Source: Pyronema omphalodes
Taxonomy: Eukaryota; Ascomycota; Pezizomycetes; Pezizales; Pyronemataceae
Direction of reading: 5' to 3'
NCBI GenBank assembly: GCA_024516155.1
Contig: JAJJXM010000020.1
Span: forward strand, 124,001-188,000
Length of the DNA stretch: 64,000 bases
Shown here: one piece after another, positions 12,729 to 23,900 of the stretch
Position numbering within the stretch: position 1 is the stretch's first letter
How the letters are laid out: each line of letters starts with the position of its first letter
Notes under the pieces: generated by a model
Told to the model about the DNA's origin: nothing
Databases searched by the model: none
The model's input: only the letters and a program-made list of their open reading frames with translations
Translations under genes and position numbers: made by a program

Positions 12729-13000
12729 TGTTTAATCAAACCACACTTAAAACCACAAAAGGTGTTTAATTTAAACACCCACAAAATTCATTTACTAAAC
12801 ACCTCTTTAAACACCTACTAAACACCTTTAAACACCTACTAAACACCTCCAAACACCTTTAAACACCTTTTTAAACACCTTTTTAAACACCTTTTTAAAC
12901 ACCTTTTTGAACACCTACTAAACACCTACTAAACACCTTTAAACACCTCCAAACACCTTTTTAAACACCTACTAAACACCTCCAAACACCTTGCACAATA
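12729..13000. repeat. Tandem AAACACCT array of element copy 1
   Basis: Repeats of 8-19 bp with the core TTTAAACACCT and spacers AC, CC or TTT (TAAACACCTACTAAACACCT). The same array, inverted, forms the other end of copies 2 and 3, with different unit numbers; this explains much of the length difference between copies. Confidence 0.85.
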
Positions 13001-13739
13001 GTGGTTTGATCAAGCACCTCAGATATTTTTCAAATGTGTTAAATTAATTACTAAACCACTCGCTCATTATGTAACATGTCTCTAGCTATTGCCAGGTCTT
13101 CTATCTATACATACAGGAACCTCCCTCCTCCCTCCTCACCCCTCCTACTCCTGCTCCTGCTCTCTGTGTAGTACCATTCGCTTTGTGCCTTTTTTAATTG
13201 ACCCTTACATATGCTGGAATCATTGTTCGCTTCAATAAATAGACTTAGGTTTTCTGAGCATCCTGTTTGTCTGGTTAGCATTGTAGATATTTGTGGGGTT
13301 GGTTTGCAGTACTTGACTCAGCGAGTATCTAGAAGTTCATATCCCAATTCCCCCCCTCTCTCTCTTTTTTCCCTCCGGTGGCGTATGGTGTATGAACTAG
13401 CAAATTCTGTAGAGGGACAAACATTTGACATGAGGAAAAACTTACAGTCAAACAAGACGGAAAGATGGAGGTGGAGAAACAAGTGAATGAAATGGATGAA
13501 GAACGAGGAACAACAACGGCAGAACGAACAGAACACAAGGAAGGGATGCGCACTAAGGCAATATCCACTTCCATCAACAAACATAAGCAGAACACAGCTC
13601 TACAGTTTAAAACTGAATGTTCAGTAGAACACTGCAGGGTGCTTTATATGAACCATGGAAAAGCCATCCCTAGGAAGTGGACTGTAGATGTTATACAAAC
13701 ATCAGAGGATAGTTCAAATAAATCCCGAAGAATAAGCGA

Positions 13740-14190
13740 AGAAGAAGGTGTTTATTTAAACACCCCTAGGGTGTTTAAATAAACCCCAAAGAATATGTAA
13801 AAAAGAAGGTGTTTATTTAAACATCCTTAAACACAAATTGGTTGTTTATCTAAACACCCCTGGGATGTTTAAATAAACACCAAAGAATAAGCGAAAAAGA
13901 AGGTGTTTATTTAAACATCCTTAAACACCCCTAGGGTGTTGAAATAAACCCCACAAAAAAAAAATCAAGGTAGTTGTTTAACTAAACAACGCTAGGTGGT
14001 TTAGCTAAACACCGTAAATCACACTAAACAACTTCGGTGTTTAGGGGTGTTTAACTAAACACTTCCAAACAACGATGGGTGGTTTAGCTAAACACCTTAA
14101 ATCAGACTAAACAACTTTGGTGTTTAGGGTGTTTAACTAAACACTTTCGGTGTTTAGCTAAACCACGAAGGTGTTTGAACTAAACCACTC
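13740..14190. repeat. Palindromic arm of element copy 1
   Basis: Nested inverted repeats such as GTGTTTATTTAAACACC, GTTTAACTAAAC and GGTTTAGCTAAACACC, each able to form a short hairpin, alternating with CCTAGGGTGTTTA and AAGAAGAAGG spacers. The arm ends in AAACCACTCTCACTCG just inside the terminal repeat. Confidence 0.8.
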
Positions 14191-14519
14191 TCACTCGTTT
14201 TCTTGTACCATAGGGTTATTGGACCTGAAATATCTTGTGATGTACTTTCGAACGATTCTTTTGCGTGCTTTTTTCTCACTTCATCACTCGGTCTTTTTTT
14301 ATCACCTTGTACAGACACCTTTATTTGTACACCCACTGGTTGTTTGGTCCTTTGTCTAAGCCAATTGCTTGTTTTCAACCACAAACTGTCTGTTCTTGTT
14401 CCCTGCTGCACAAACAGACTCCGCTTAGACCATCTTCTTGCTAATCAACCAACTCACTCACACCGTCCTCTGCTTCAGTCTTCCTCTCGCACTTCGTCTG
14501 ATTCGTGACACCTGCAATC

Positions 14520-15341
14520 ATGGCTGACAGCACGTCTAAGCTATCTTTCCTTGAAAAATTCAAAGGGTATGTTATTCTGATCATGTTTAACAAACATATT
14601 TTTCCTACTGACAGATTTTCTTGAGACTTTTCGACAGCAAGGATCATTCAGACATTTCGATTCAGATTGGGTCCAAAGTGTTCCATGCACATCACGCTAT
14701 CCTGAAGCTACGCACAGCGTTTTTTGAAAAGGCAACCAACAAGGAAAATGGGTTTGCAGAGTCCATAAGCGGCATCGTTGAGATCAAAGATCACAGCGCC
14801 CATGCAATTTGGAGATTCATCACCTACTGCTACACCGGCGATTATAGTAACGAATCAAACAGCGTGGAACTCGGTCATGGTGAGCCAGTTGAACCCTCTT
14901 CGAAAGACTTTTGCTGATAAAATGCTTTTCATAGATGATGACGTTGGACCCTTCAAACATTGTCGCGTTCATGCGCTTGCCGATATGCTTGTTGCACCTG
15001 ACGTCAAAAAACTCGCAGCAAAGAAGCTCGATCATTATTTGACGGAGACCTGGACCCAAGACTCAGTGGTATCTTACTTCGTAGGTTTTGCCAGGGAAAT
15101 ATACGCGACAACCAACGCATGTGACGAAGATATACGTAGTGTTCTCGTTAAAGCAACTCGAGCTCATATGATTGAGCTTATTAAGCATGAGGACTTCAAG
15201 GCGGTACTTTTTGAGATTCCCGAATACTCCGGCGCCCTTTGTCTTGAGTTACACCGCAATGCGGTTAGCGAAAAATATAGGTGTTCAAATTGCAATTGTA
15301 GGCAGAGATTGCATTGCAAAGGTTGCTCCCACCATCATTAA
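14520..15341 (+). CDS. BTB/POZ-domain protein, paralog 2
   Basis: Exons 14520-14566, 14626-14879 and 14935-15341 give 235 aa, with the same three-exon layout and the same 254-nt middle exon as paralogs 1 and 3. The BTB core reads DHSDISIQIGSKVFHAHHAI, KLRTAFFEKAT and WRFITYCYTGDYS. The helical segment is KHCRVHALADML. Compared with paralog 1 there is an extra stretch of about nine residues (around VVSYFVGFA) before REIYATTN. The tail keeps the C-x2-C-x-C-x5-C-x2-C-x-H pattern and ends in HHH. The acceptor of exon 2 is the TTGAG at 14621-14625; the nearer CTGACAG would introduce a stop. The start codon lies 305 bp downstream of repeat copy 1, so the element borders the promoter of this gene. 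Confidence 0.8.
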
Positions 15342-15519
15342 TCCTTACCATCATCTAGCATGCAAAAACTGCCAACTACTATGATTGGAAAAAGTGATTT
15401 GGTTATTTTCATTTCAATAGTACTCACTTAGGTAGAAGAGGGTTTAATATGTAATCTAGATTTGATTATTTATTGGGGATGAAGGCTCTAAAATTCTTAC
15501 AACTTCATATTTGCATAGT

Positions 15520-15720
15520 GGATGACTTCCCATCGCTCTATTCGGGGTGGATAGAACAACCTCAACTTCACCTATTCGATAGCAATGGAAAATAGGAATA
15601 GACAGGGGGGTAGGGACCCCCCTGTCTATCCAAGTGCTCTATCTGCGTTCTATAGAAAATATATGTTGTGTTGAAATGGACTCTCAATGTCGGTTGCTAT
15701 AGAGCGATGGGAAGTCCTCC
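15520..15720. mobile_element. Small MITE-like inverted-repeat element
   Basis: Ends GGATGACTTCCCATCGCTCTAT (15520-15541, first bases shown up to its 22-bp length) and the inverted counterpart at 15699-15720 match at all but one position. The flanking trinucleotide AGT (15517-15519 and 15721-15723) may be the target duplication. The centre carries a perfect 14-bp hairpin (separate entry). No coding capacity. It separates BTB paralogs 2 and 3. Confidence 0.65.
15598..15629. repeat. Perfect 14-bp hairpin with G6/C6 core
   Basis: ATAGACAGGGGGGT, a 4-nt loop AGGG, then ACCCCCCTGTCTAT. It lies near the centre of the small inverted-repeat element. Confidence 0.9.
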
Positions 15721-15723
15721 AGT

Positions 15724-16090
15724 GAATCTATCTGCAATTAAATCAGTTGGCTGACTAACCATGATTGGCCCTCGTGATACAAGGTACTTACTTCGTCGGC
15801 CTGGAGTTTGACAGCGAACCAAGGATGGCACTCAGATGTGTATGCAATATCACGGACTTAAGCGATTGGTGTTACTCCGGCCCTATTTCAAATCGCTCTC
15901 TCCATTAATGGAATTTCCAACACCAATAAACAGTTTTAGAGCACCACCTTTGCAAGTTCGACGTACATGGTATGAGTATTTATCATTCGATCCCCCAACT
16001 TTCGAAGTGCTTCCTAAATACTCCAGACGACGGACCGGCTACTCCCTCATTCCCATCTGTCCTCATTCATCACTGTGGATCCCAACTACC
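15724..16090. other. Upstream region of BTB paralog 3
   Basis: No independent gene is supported. The open frame that starts at 15836 runs into exon 1 of paralog 3, but the other paralogs begin at the MA(D/A)-x-x-(S/T)KL equivalent, so I place the start at 16091. Confidence 0.5.
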
Positions 16091-16910
16091 ATGGCCGCGG
16101 ACGAGAAAAGCAAGCTAGCCTTCCTGGACAAGTTCCGAGAGTGAGCCCTTCGATTTTAAAACACTGTTAGGATCGCTGATAATCCTTACCAATAGACTTT
16201 TCAACAGCGGTGCGCACTCTGATATTGTCATCCAAGCCGGGGCTGCCGAGTTTAATGTTCACCACGCCATTCTGAACCCACGAACATCCTTCTTCTCTAA
16301 AGCTACTGATCCAAAGAGTGGTTTTGAAGAAGCGAAAAATGGAAAAGTCACCCTGAAGGAACATAGTGCTCATTCTGTTTGGCGCTTTTTATACTATTGC
16401 TATACCGGCGATTATAGCGATGAGTCGAACGAGCTATCGTTGCAGGAGGGTATGCGAATCTTAGGATGACTTTCTTGTTTTGAGCTAACATAATTCCCAA
16501 ATTCAGCTGATGATGCGGGCCCATTAAAACATTCCAGAGTCTATGCTCTTGCCGATATGTTAGATGCTCCAGAATTGAAAACTCTAGCATCTAATAAGCT
16601 GGAGGCATACCTTACAAACAACTGGGTTACACAGGAGTTTCCAAAGGTTGTTATTGCGGTTTATTCTACGACAAATAAAAGCGACCTCAATATTAGGAAT
16701 ATGATTCTGCTGGCTACTAAGACTCATTTTAAGGAGTTGATGGAATTGGATGATTTCCGGGAGGTACTTTATGAGTTTGCGGACTATTCTGGGAGTTTAG
16801 TCATCGAAGGAACAACTGCCCCTCCAGCAAAGGCAGTCGCCTATAAGTGTCTTTCTTGTGCCTGTGTTTCTCGGCATAGCTGTGGTACTTGTGGCCATTT
16901 TCATTATTAA
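16091..16910 (+). CDS. BTB/POZ-domain protein, paralog 3
   Basis: Exons 16091-16140, 16196-16449 and 16507-16910 give 235 aa. The BTB core is AHSDIVIQAGAAEFNVHHAI, then SFFSKATDPKSGFEEAKNGK and WRFLYYCYTGDYSDES. The helical segment is KHSRVYALADMLDAPELK, followed by YSTTNKSDLNIRNMILLATK and the Cys/His tail C-x2-C-x-C-x5-C-x2-C-x-H with terminal HFHY. One key BTB position differs from the neighbours: LNPRTSFF replaces LKLRTSFF. Both introns use canonical GT-AG. The start sits in a good context (ACCATGG). Confidence 0.8.
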
Positions 16911-18339
16911 ATTGAACTTTCATGTCGGGTTTGTCTACCCATTTTCTCTGTCATACGTCACGACCTCATGTCTCAGTCAATCTTAATATATGCCTACCTT
17001 CTATCTCGATGTTTTTGACGGATTTCTTTGACACCGGCACCATAAAACAGCTTTACGTTCCAAATACATACGGAAGACTAGGTCAATTTGCATTACGTAC
17101 TATCTCAACATCTGCTGGTAAGCTTTGCATCCTTCTGTAACGGATCAACAAAGCACCCAATATCAGTGCTTTCGCTGACTGGTCGTAGTTTCTCGCATGT
17201 TTCCAAAATAACTGCTGTTCGTATTATGAATCAACTGGAATGTTTCACGACTATCATTGGTGACACAGAGCTTTCATTGACTGGATTTCAACCAATTACG
17301 AAGAAACAAGGTTGAGCCTCGCATCATCAAAACCATGATTCATCCACAATCTATCACGCTAATGTACCCATTGTTTCTCGGTTAATTTAATACCGCTCTT
17401 ACCGCCCGGGCAAGTCTTTTCATTCTCTCTGTTCTGAATGGCTGGTCATGGTATTTAAATGTCATAAGGGCTGATAGATCAAGCACGCCTTTTTGCCTCC
17501 GTCCCAAGAGTTTATACCCATGAATATGGCATCAAATCTTGACATACCACCATTCATAATCCCTCTCTATATCCATAGTCATACATACCGCTAACCCCAC
17601 TTCCCATACACACGCTGTGGTTGACACGAAAGATTACTCGAACCTGAACATGAAAGTCGGCTCGGCGGACTCCTCGACGCATAATGTAATCATGAAGCTG
17701 CATAGCCCTCTTTCAGCAAGCTATGAAGCGGAAAAGCGGATTGGTGGAGTTGAACGATGAGGTAGCCCTGATTGAGGATCGTCACTTTCATTATTAATTC
17801 GACTAGGGATATGGTTTTTTTGTCTTGATTTAACTCGAAGAAAGGCTTTTTGGATAGTCGTAAAAGGCCTGAGGGGTCTCTAGATGGAAGTCGTTCTTCG
17901 TTAAAACAATTGAGTATTCAATTTGCGATTTTGCTCATGAACCGCGAGCTGTGTTCCAGAAGGAATTGCGGGAAATTGTGAAGCTTCTAGCTCTAGTACG
18001 AATTGGGCTGGTGCTGTCGCGTGAGGAGATGTTGCAGGGGTAAAATATCAGCAACGGTCTGCCCTGCAGCTCTGATCGATGTCACTTGAAATGTATAAAA
18101 GTGTAATATTGTTGTAAAGTATTGTATTTAAATATTATTTGAGAAAGTATCAGGCTTTATGTTATTTTTATAACGTGGTATTAAATACTTTGAAAAATGT
18201 TGTTACATTTTTCAGTGGCCGAGATCGGTGTTACACAAGCGTCATAGATCCGAGACTTGAAATTCTTCTTGAAAATTGCCGCCACACAAACCGCATCAAC
18301 CCCACCGACAAAGCAATTCCCCATTCGCTTTATCAGAGC
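16911..18339. other. Intergenic between BTB paralog 3 and MIP1
   Basis: About 1.4 kb without a supported gene. Open frames at 16922-17140 and 17088-17315 lack domains. The 3' part is the MIP1 promoter/leader, AT-rich at 18090-18210. Confidence 0.5.
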
Positions 18340-21300
18340 ATGCTTTCCTCGCTACGCGCGTCGAGGTGTGTAGTCGAATCGCGCTCCTCGCATCTCTCAT
18401 CTCGACTATCCTGCGCTGTACGAAGACCATGCACTGCGCCGCACTTTCGCCGATACACCTCCGAGGTGGCTACCGAACGACTGGCCAGCTTAATGAGTGC
18501 GCATGATTCCCGGTGCAAGATTAAGCTTGGAATGATGTTCTGACAAACTTTTGTGGTTTGTAGTACGCGATGAACAACGGAAAAATGAACTTGGTGTTCA
18601 ACAGCTACCGGCATACGTTAGGAATCAGCTTTTCAAATCGGATCCCCCGAAAGCGGATGAAGAACTACTCAAACTCGCGGAAAGACATCTGGCGCAACAC
18701 GAATTGCTCGGAAAGATTAGCGATAAATCCCCGCCGATTGCGTTCGATTTACCACGGTTGAGAGGTCAGACCCTCGATGAACATTTCAACAGACTCGGCC
18801 AAGAAGCTGCGGACCCTTATCTATCGATTGCGACAAAGTTTGCTGCGGCAAACCTACCTGATCGCCCTCACAAATGGATCAGACAGTCTGGGTGGACAAA
18901 ATATGTTCATGGAGAGGATCCAGTGAAGGTAGAGCATCCGGACGAGGAGATGCTGGTTTTTGATGTGGAGGTACTCTACAAAGAATCGCCATTTGCCATT
19001 ATGGCATGCGCAGCTTCTCCCAAAGCATGGTATGCTTGGTTATCACCATGGCTTTTGGGGGAGAGTGAGTCGGATCGGCATCTGATACCATTAGGTGACC
19101 CGAACAAACCTAGAATTGTGGCAGGACACAATATTGGATACGATAGAGCACGAATTAAGGATGAATATAACCTGCAAACACAAACGAAGAATTTCTTTAT
19201 CGATACCATGTCTCTACACGTAGCAGTCAACGGAATGTGTTCTCAGCAGCGACCAACATGGCTAAAGCACGCAAAGAGGAAGGCAGCTCGTGAGGAGTTG
19301 GCCGAGAACGAAGAAACGTCACCAGAACTCACGGAATTACTACAATATTCACAGAAGGATGAAGAGGAGGATCTTTGGGTCGGTCGGAGCTCTATCAACT
19401 CTCTGCGCGATGTCGCAAAATTCCACTGCAATATTACCATCGATAAAGCAGTTCGAGACTACTTTGGAACTTTGGATAGAGAGGGTATAAAGGAGAAACT
19501 GGATGCGCTATTGGATTACTGTGCTGCCGATGTTGCCGTTTCTCACAAAGTCTACAGAGCGATTCTTCCAAAATTCCTCCATGATGTTTGTCCGCACCCC
19601 GTTAGTTTTGCAGCATTACGGCATCTCTCTTCAGTCATCCTTCCCGTAAATGAGACTTGGGAAGACTACATCAGCGTTGCCGAAAAAACCTACCAAGATT
19701 TATCCGAGGGAGTTTCCCAGCGTCTAAAAGAGCTCGTCAACAAAGCCCTCGAATCTTGCGGACTAACCGCATACGACCCTGAAAATCCTCAAATTCAGCC
19801 CAAAGCCAACGACAGCTGGCGCGATGATCCTTTCCTTCGCCAACTCGATTGGGAAATCACACCAGTCCGCATGACCAAAGCAACTAAAAAGGTCCCCTCA
19901 AGGCCAGTTGCAAACCAGAAACTTCCTGGTTATCCTAAGTGGTTCAAAGACCTCCTTCCTAAATCAAATAGTCCTATGAATATTACAGTGCGCTCTCGCA
20001 TTGCGCCATTACTTCTAAGACTGTGTTGGGACGGAAAACCTTTGATCTGGAGTGAGAAGCATGGTTGGGTTTTCCGGGTGGAACCTGATGAGGCAAAGAA
20101 CTATGAAGGGACCCCTGTCGTGAGAGTTGATATGTCAGAAGAAGAGAAGGATCTTTCTTTGAGGGATGATACTTGGCACTACTACTACAAGGTCCCCCAC
20201 AAAGATGGACCTCAAGCTCGATGCACTGCGCCGTTGGCGAAGGGTTATATGCAGTACTTTGAGTCAGGTATCTTGTCCTCTGAATACCCTCTCGCTAAGG
20301 AGGCTCTCGACATGAATGCCCAATGCTCCTACTGGATCTCTGCTCGTGAACGTATTCGATCTCAAATGGTCATTTACGAGAATGACGCAAAGCTAGGTCT
20401 TACAGCACCCGAGGGAAAGCCAAAATTGGGAGTTATCCTCCCCCAGTTGATTCCCATGGGAACTATCACCCGTCGTGCAGTCGAAAGCACCTGGCTTACC
20501 GCCTCCAACGCCAAGAAGAACCGAGTCGGCTCCGAGCTCAAAGCCATGGTTAAAGCACCTGAAGGCTATGTTTTGGTGGGAGCTGATGTCGACTCTGAAG
20601 AGCTCTGGATTGCCTCCTTGGTTGGAGATGCTCAATTCAAGCTCCATGGAGCCGGGGCATTAGGATTCATGACTCTTGAAGGAACTAAAAGTGCCGGAAC
20701 CGACTTACATTCCAAGACTGCAAAGATTCTTGGAATCTCCCGTAACAATGCCAAAGTTTTTAACTATGGTCGAATTTACGGTGCCGGAGTTAAATTCGCT
20801 TCAACCTTATTACGACAATTCAACCCGAAAGTTAATGAAAGGGACTCTGTCAGAACCGCCGAAGACCTTTACCGCCACACCAAGGGTGCTAAACACAAGT
20901 TCCGCAAAATGGGAGATATGAAAGACTTCCCTTCTCAGACTTTCTGGTACGGCGGAACTGAGAGTTTAGTCTTCAACAAGCTCGAAGAATTTGCAGAACA
21001 AGACCAGCCCCGAACTCCTGTGCTCGGAGCAAAAATCACCGAAGCCCTACAACAGCGATACATCAACAAAGGAGGCTTTTTAACATCCCGTATCAACTGG
21101 GCTATTCAATCCTCCGGTGTCGACTACCTTCATCTCCTTATTGTCTCTATGGACTACCTCATCCGTCTCTACGGTCTCAACGCACGCCTCGCTATCACTG
21201 TTCACGACGAAATCCGGTATCTCGTAAAAGACGAAGACAAATATAAGGTTGCCATGGCCTTGCAGGTGGCAAATGTATGGACCCGTGCTATGTTCTCCCA

Positions 21301-21901
21301 ACAGATGGGCATTGAAGACCTCCCACAATCCTGCGCTTGGTTCTCAGCTGTAGACATCGACTCTGTCCTCCGCAAGGAAGTCGACCTAGCCTGTATCACC
21401 CCCTCTCATCCCAACCCTATTCCATCCGGAGAGTCAGTCGACATTATGCAGCTTCTTGATAAGGGTGAAAACGCCCGCCTTGATGAAACCCGGGGAACTC
21501 CAATCCCCGTCGAACACTACAAATACGAACCCCGCGTTCCAATCATGGAGCAAATGAATAAAAAAGACAAGCGTCTTGAGCTGTGGATGTTGGAGGCACA
21601 AATTTCGACTACGCAAGAGTTAGAAGATCTCACCAAGAGGATTATTAAGGAGCTTAAACCTGCGGGAGAACCCAAGGTTAAGAAAGAGAAGGCTGCAAGC
21701 CATAAGCGGCAGAAGTTGACACCATATGGTGAGGATATGTTCTTTTCAAAGTTCGAGGAGACTAGGGACTGGCCGAGGCTGCAATATGCGAAACCTAAAC
21801 CGGCACCGGCTTTTGATTGGGCGACAACGAAACAGTGGACGGGATCCACTCCTAATAAGGCGACAACGTATCAGAAGATTCCTAAACCGAGGAAATACTA
21901 G
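18340..21901 (+). CDS. MIP1: Mitochondrial DNA polymerase gamma catalytic subunit
   Basis: The main exon 18564-21901 carries a family A DNA polymerase. The first exon 18340-18496 supplies MLSSLRASRCVVESRSSHLS and further Arg/Ser-rich, acid-poor residues, a mitochondrial presequence. The joined protein is 1164 aa. The proofreading domain has Exo I in FDVEVLYK (D186/E188), Exo II around GHNIGYDRARI, and Exo III in YCAADVAVSHKVY. The polymerase domain has motif A in GADVDSEELWIASL (D727), motif B in KTAKILGISRNNAKVFNYGR and motif C in ITVHDEIRYL (H933-D-E). It replicates mitochondrial DNA in the matrix. The intron 18497-18563 (67 nt, GTGCGC...TTGTAG) restores frame; the exact donor is the least certain point. 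The Lys-rich C-terminal extension of about 200 residues after motif C is usual for fungal Mip1. Confidence 0.95.
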
Positions 21902-22984
21902 TGGACACAAGAAGGGCTGGTTGACGAAATGTTGAAGCGAGAAGGGTAACAAAGGTGGACTAGGAGAAGCGTTTTCTTATGTGTTGTATATATTATGGGC
22001 CGGAGTTTTGGTTGCGGGTTTTCTTTTGTGTTTCGTTTTTTTGAATAAGTTTGCTGAAAACTAGGTGGACGGGGACTGGATTGTACACTTCGATTTCTTT
22101 CTTTTTCATTTATCTTTTCTTTTGTAGGACCTGTAAAAGGTTGAACGAAGGTGGTTGATTTTTTTCCCTTCTTTTTTTTCGGTTTTTTTTATACGAGGTG
22201 TACATATTTGAGCAGGGAAAAGGAAAGAGGATCAAAAGTGGTTGTGATAGGAGTTATTTGGGGTTGTTTGCATATAGCTAGCTGTGTTGAGCTCAATATA
22301 TTTACTACTGCACAGTAGTGGTTAAAGACACTCACTTCTTTTTCCATGAAAGCCGTGATGTTTATAGCGGAGTAAGCCCGGGGCCTATGTAAGAGGTATG
22401 AATAATTCAAACCCACTGTCATGTTGCTTTCAACTCTTTAAGCCTTTGATAAGAATCTTCAGAAGTATAAAATCCTATCCCTCAGACTAATTTGCCTTGA
22501 TATTCGTAGAACGTGCTGTTCGGAACCATAGCCGTAAGTGTATTCAACAGGCGGTAGATTATAGAACTGGCTCTGCAATAGCCATGTAAAGGCAAAAATG
22601 AGGTTGAAATGGCGGAAAAATAATCACATATCTCGGAGTCTGAATTACAAACGTCGATTCCTATCATATTCAACATATATCAATTTTCAATGAGTTCAGC
22701 AAACACCGCGTAATATTGGCTAAAAAAGTATAGTATTTTGTTGTTGCAATATATTATGTCTCAATACATTTGAGGAAATCCATTTTGAGATTCTTCTTTA
22801 GCGGGATGATTTAAGCGTGGTTGGTGGTGCAACATGGGGATAGATTGCGGCAGACGAGGAAATTATACATACGTTGAGATTAATCAAGCCGTCAGGTACT
22901 CCATAGCAATAACCCCGGCCGCTAGCGATCACCTGGGCACAATTAGCGTATGAGATAAACCGCCATGTATTTAATGGTGCCAAT
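21902..22984. other. Intergenic 3' of MIP1
   Basis: T-rich tract at 22090-22200 is probably the MIP1 3' region. No gene supported. Confidence 0.5.
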
Positions 22985-23900
22985 CATGCATGCATGTCTC
23001 AAACCGATCACGAAGTCCTGCCAACATGTATAGATGACCAATCATATCTTGTAATGTCACACCAATGAAGGCGTACGCATTCCATCGCCTCCAAGTGGGA
23101 TAATGCTGCTCCTCAGCCCCACTGGCAGAACTGCCCGTCCATCTCCTCAACCCGTTTGAACTTTCGTTATATACGGCCTCCCCAGACGACCAACAGACAA
23201 CAGAGGCAATGCCGACTGGAATCGAATCCGCTGGACTGGCCTTAGCGACATTCCAATCAGTTATCCAAGGTATCCAGGCTTACCTCCAACGAGACGACAA
23301 GGCGAAGGATATGTGGTACTGGAGGCAGAAAATACGTGGTATGGACCGAGAATTAAAGACAGAGCAAATTCTTTTCCGAAACACCTGTCTACGCCTTATC
23401 CAGGAAACAAACTTTCATGGCGTCGCCATTCTCATGAATGGAGATGAGCATACACTACCGGAGCAATGGAAGCAGTCAGATTTCGAGCACCGATTATCTG
23501 AGCTCATGGGACAAGACATTGCAAATACTTTTATTAGAGAAGCAACAATAATAAGCGGTGCTCTTAGTGAGCTTTTGGAAAGGCTCGGGTTTGACGATAA
23601 TGAAGTAACGTGCTTCTATTCATATTTATCCTATATATATACATATATGACTGATTAATATTTAATGCAGAAGGAGTACATCATAGCGAACGATGGCAAA
23701 CTCAACTCCGGAACATCTTGGCTTCGTGTGATCAAATATATCTCGAAGAATGACGACCTTCTTACGGCGATCAAGAAATCAAACATTGTGATAGAACGTA
23801 TCTTACCTCGACCTGCGATGGGACCATGAGGTTAGTATCTTATCAATCATAAAATAGCACTCCAAACTTCCCAAAGCCCTCTAGAATTTTACACAACCAT
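22985..23900. repeat. Segmental duplicate, copy A (partner 26949-27880)
   Basis: From an ATGCATGCATG motif through the promoter, exon 1, intron 1, exon 2 and about 70 bp of intron 2, this segment aligns with 26949-27880 in the same orientation. Identity is very high in exon 1 (about eight amino-acid changes in 132) and lower in the promoter. After about 23900 the two copies part. Confidence 0.85.
23209..23829 (+). pseudogene. Truncated DUF7580-family gene (copy A) with premature stop
   Basis: Exons 23209-23604 and 23671-23829 encode only 184 aa: the N-terminal helical domain (GIESAGLALATFQSVIQGI at the start) and the following segment up to ILPRPAMGP. The next codon is TGA at 23827-23829 where copy B has GGA (27771-27773), then both continue into a GTTAGT donor. 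Sequence corresponding to exons 3 and 4 of copy B (the middle part and the kinase-like C-terminal domain) is absent downstream. It could still be made as a short N-terminal-domain protein. Intron 1 has GTAACG...TGCAG, as in copy B. I read it as a 3'-truncated duplicate. Confidence 0.75.

Larger units (their letters stand above)
12708..14215. mobile_element. Non-autonomous GTGTTTA-repeat element, copy 1 (1508 bp)
   Basis: Bounded by the direct repeat TTAT (12704-12707 and 14216-14219). The left end is CCCTGTGGTACAAAAAAAAG; the reverse complement of the right end is CCCTATGGTACAAGAAAA, an imperfect terminal inverted repeat. From left to right it has an array of AAACACCT/TTTAAACACC units, a roughly 0.7-kb unique core (about 13010-13740), and an arm of palindromes built from GTTTAGCTAAAC and TTTATTTAAACAC. 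Its orientation is opposite to copies 2 and 3 (56225-58094 and 59335-61000), with which the core is nearly identical. No transposase frame is present, so it must be mobilised in trans. It sits between BTB paralogs 1 and 2. Confidence 0.88.

Noticed and set aside
13211..13782. Conserved 82-105-codon frames (starting MEVEKQVNEM and MLES) in all three element copies
   Set aside because: The whole core is nearly identical in all frames. Changes between copies often alter amino acids, and frames on both strands are equally open, so there is no sign of protein-level selection.
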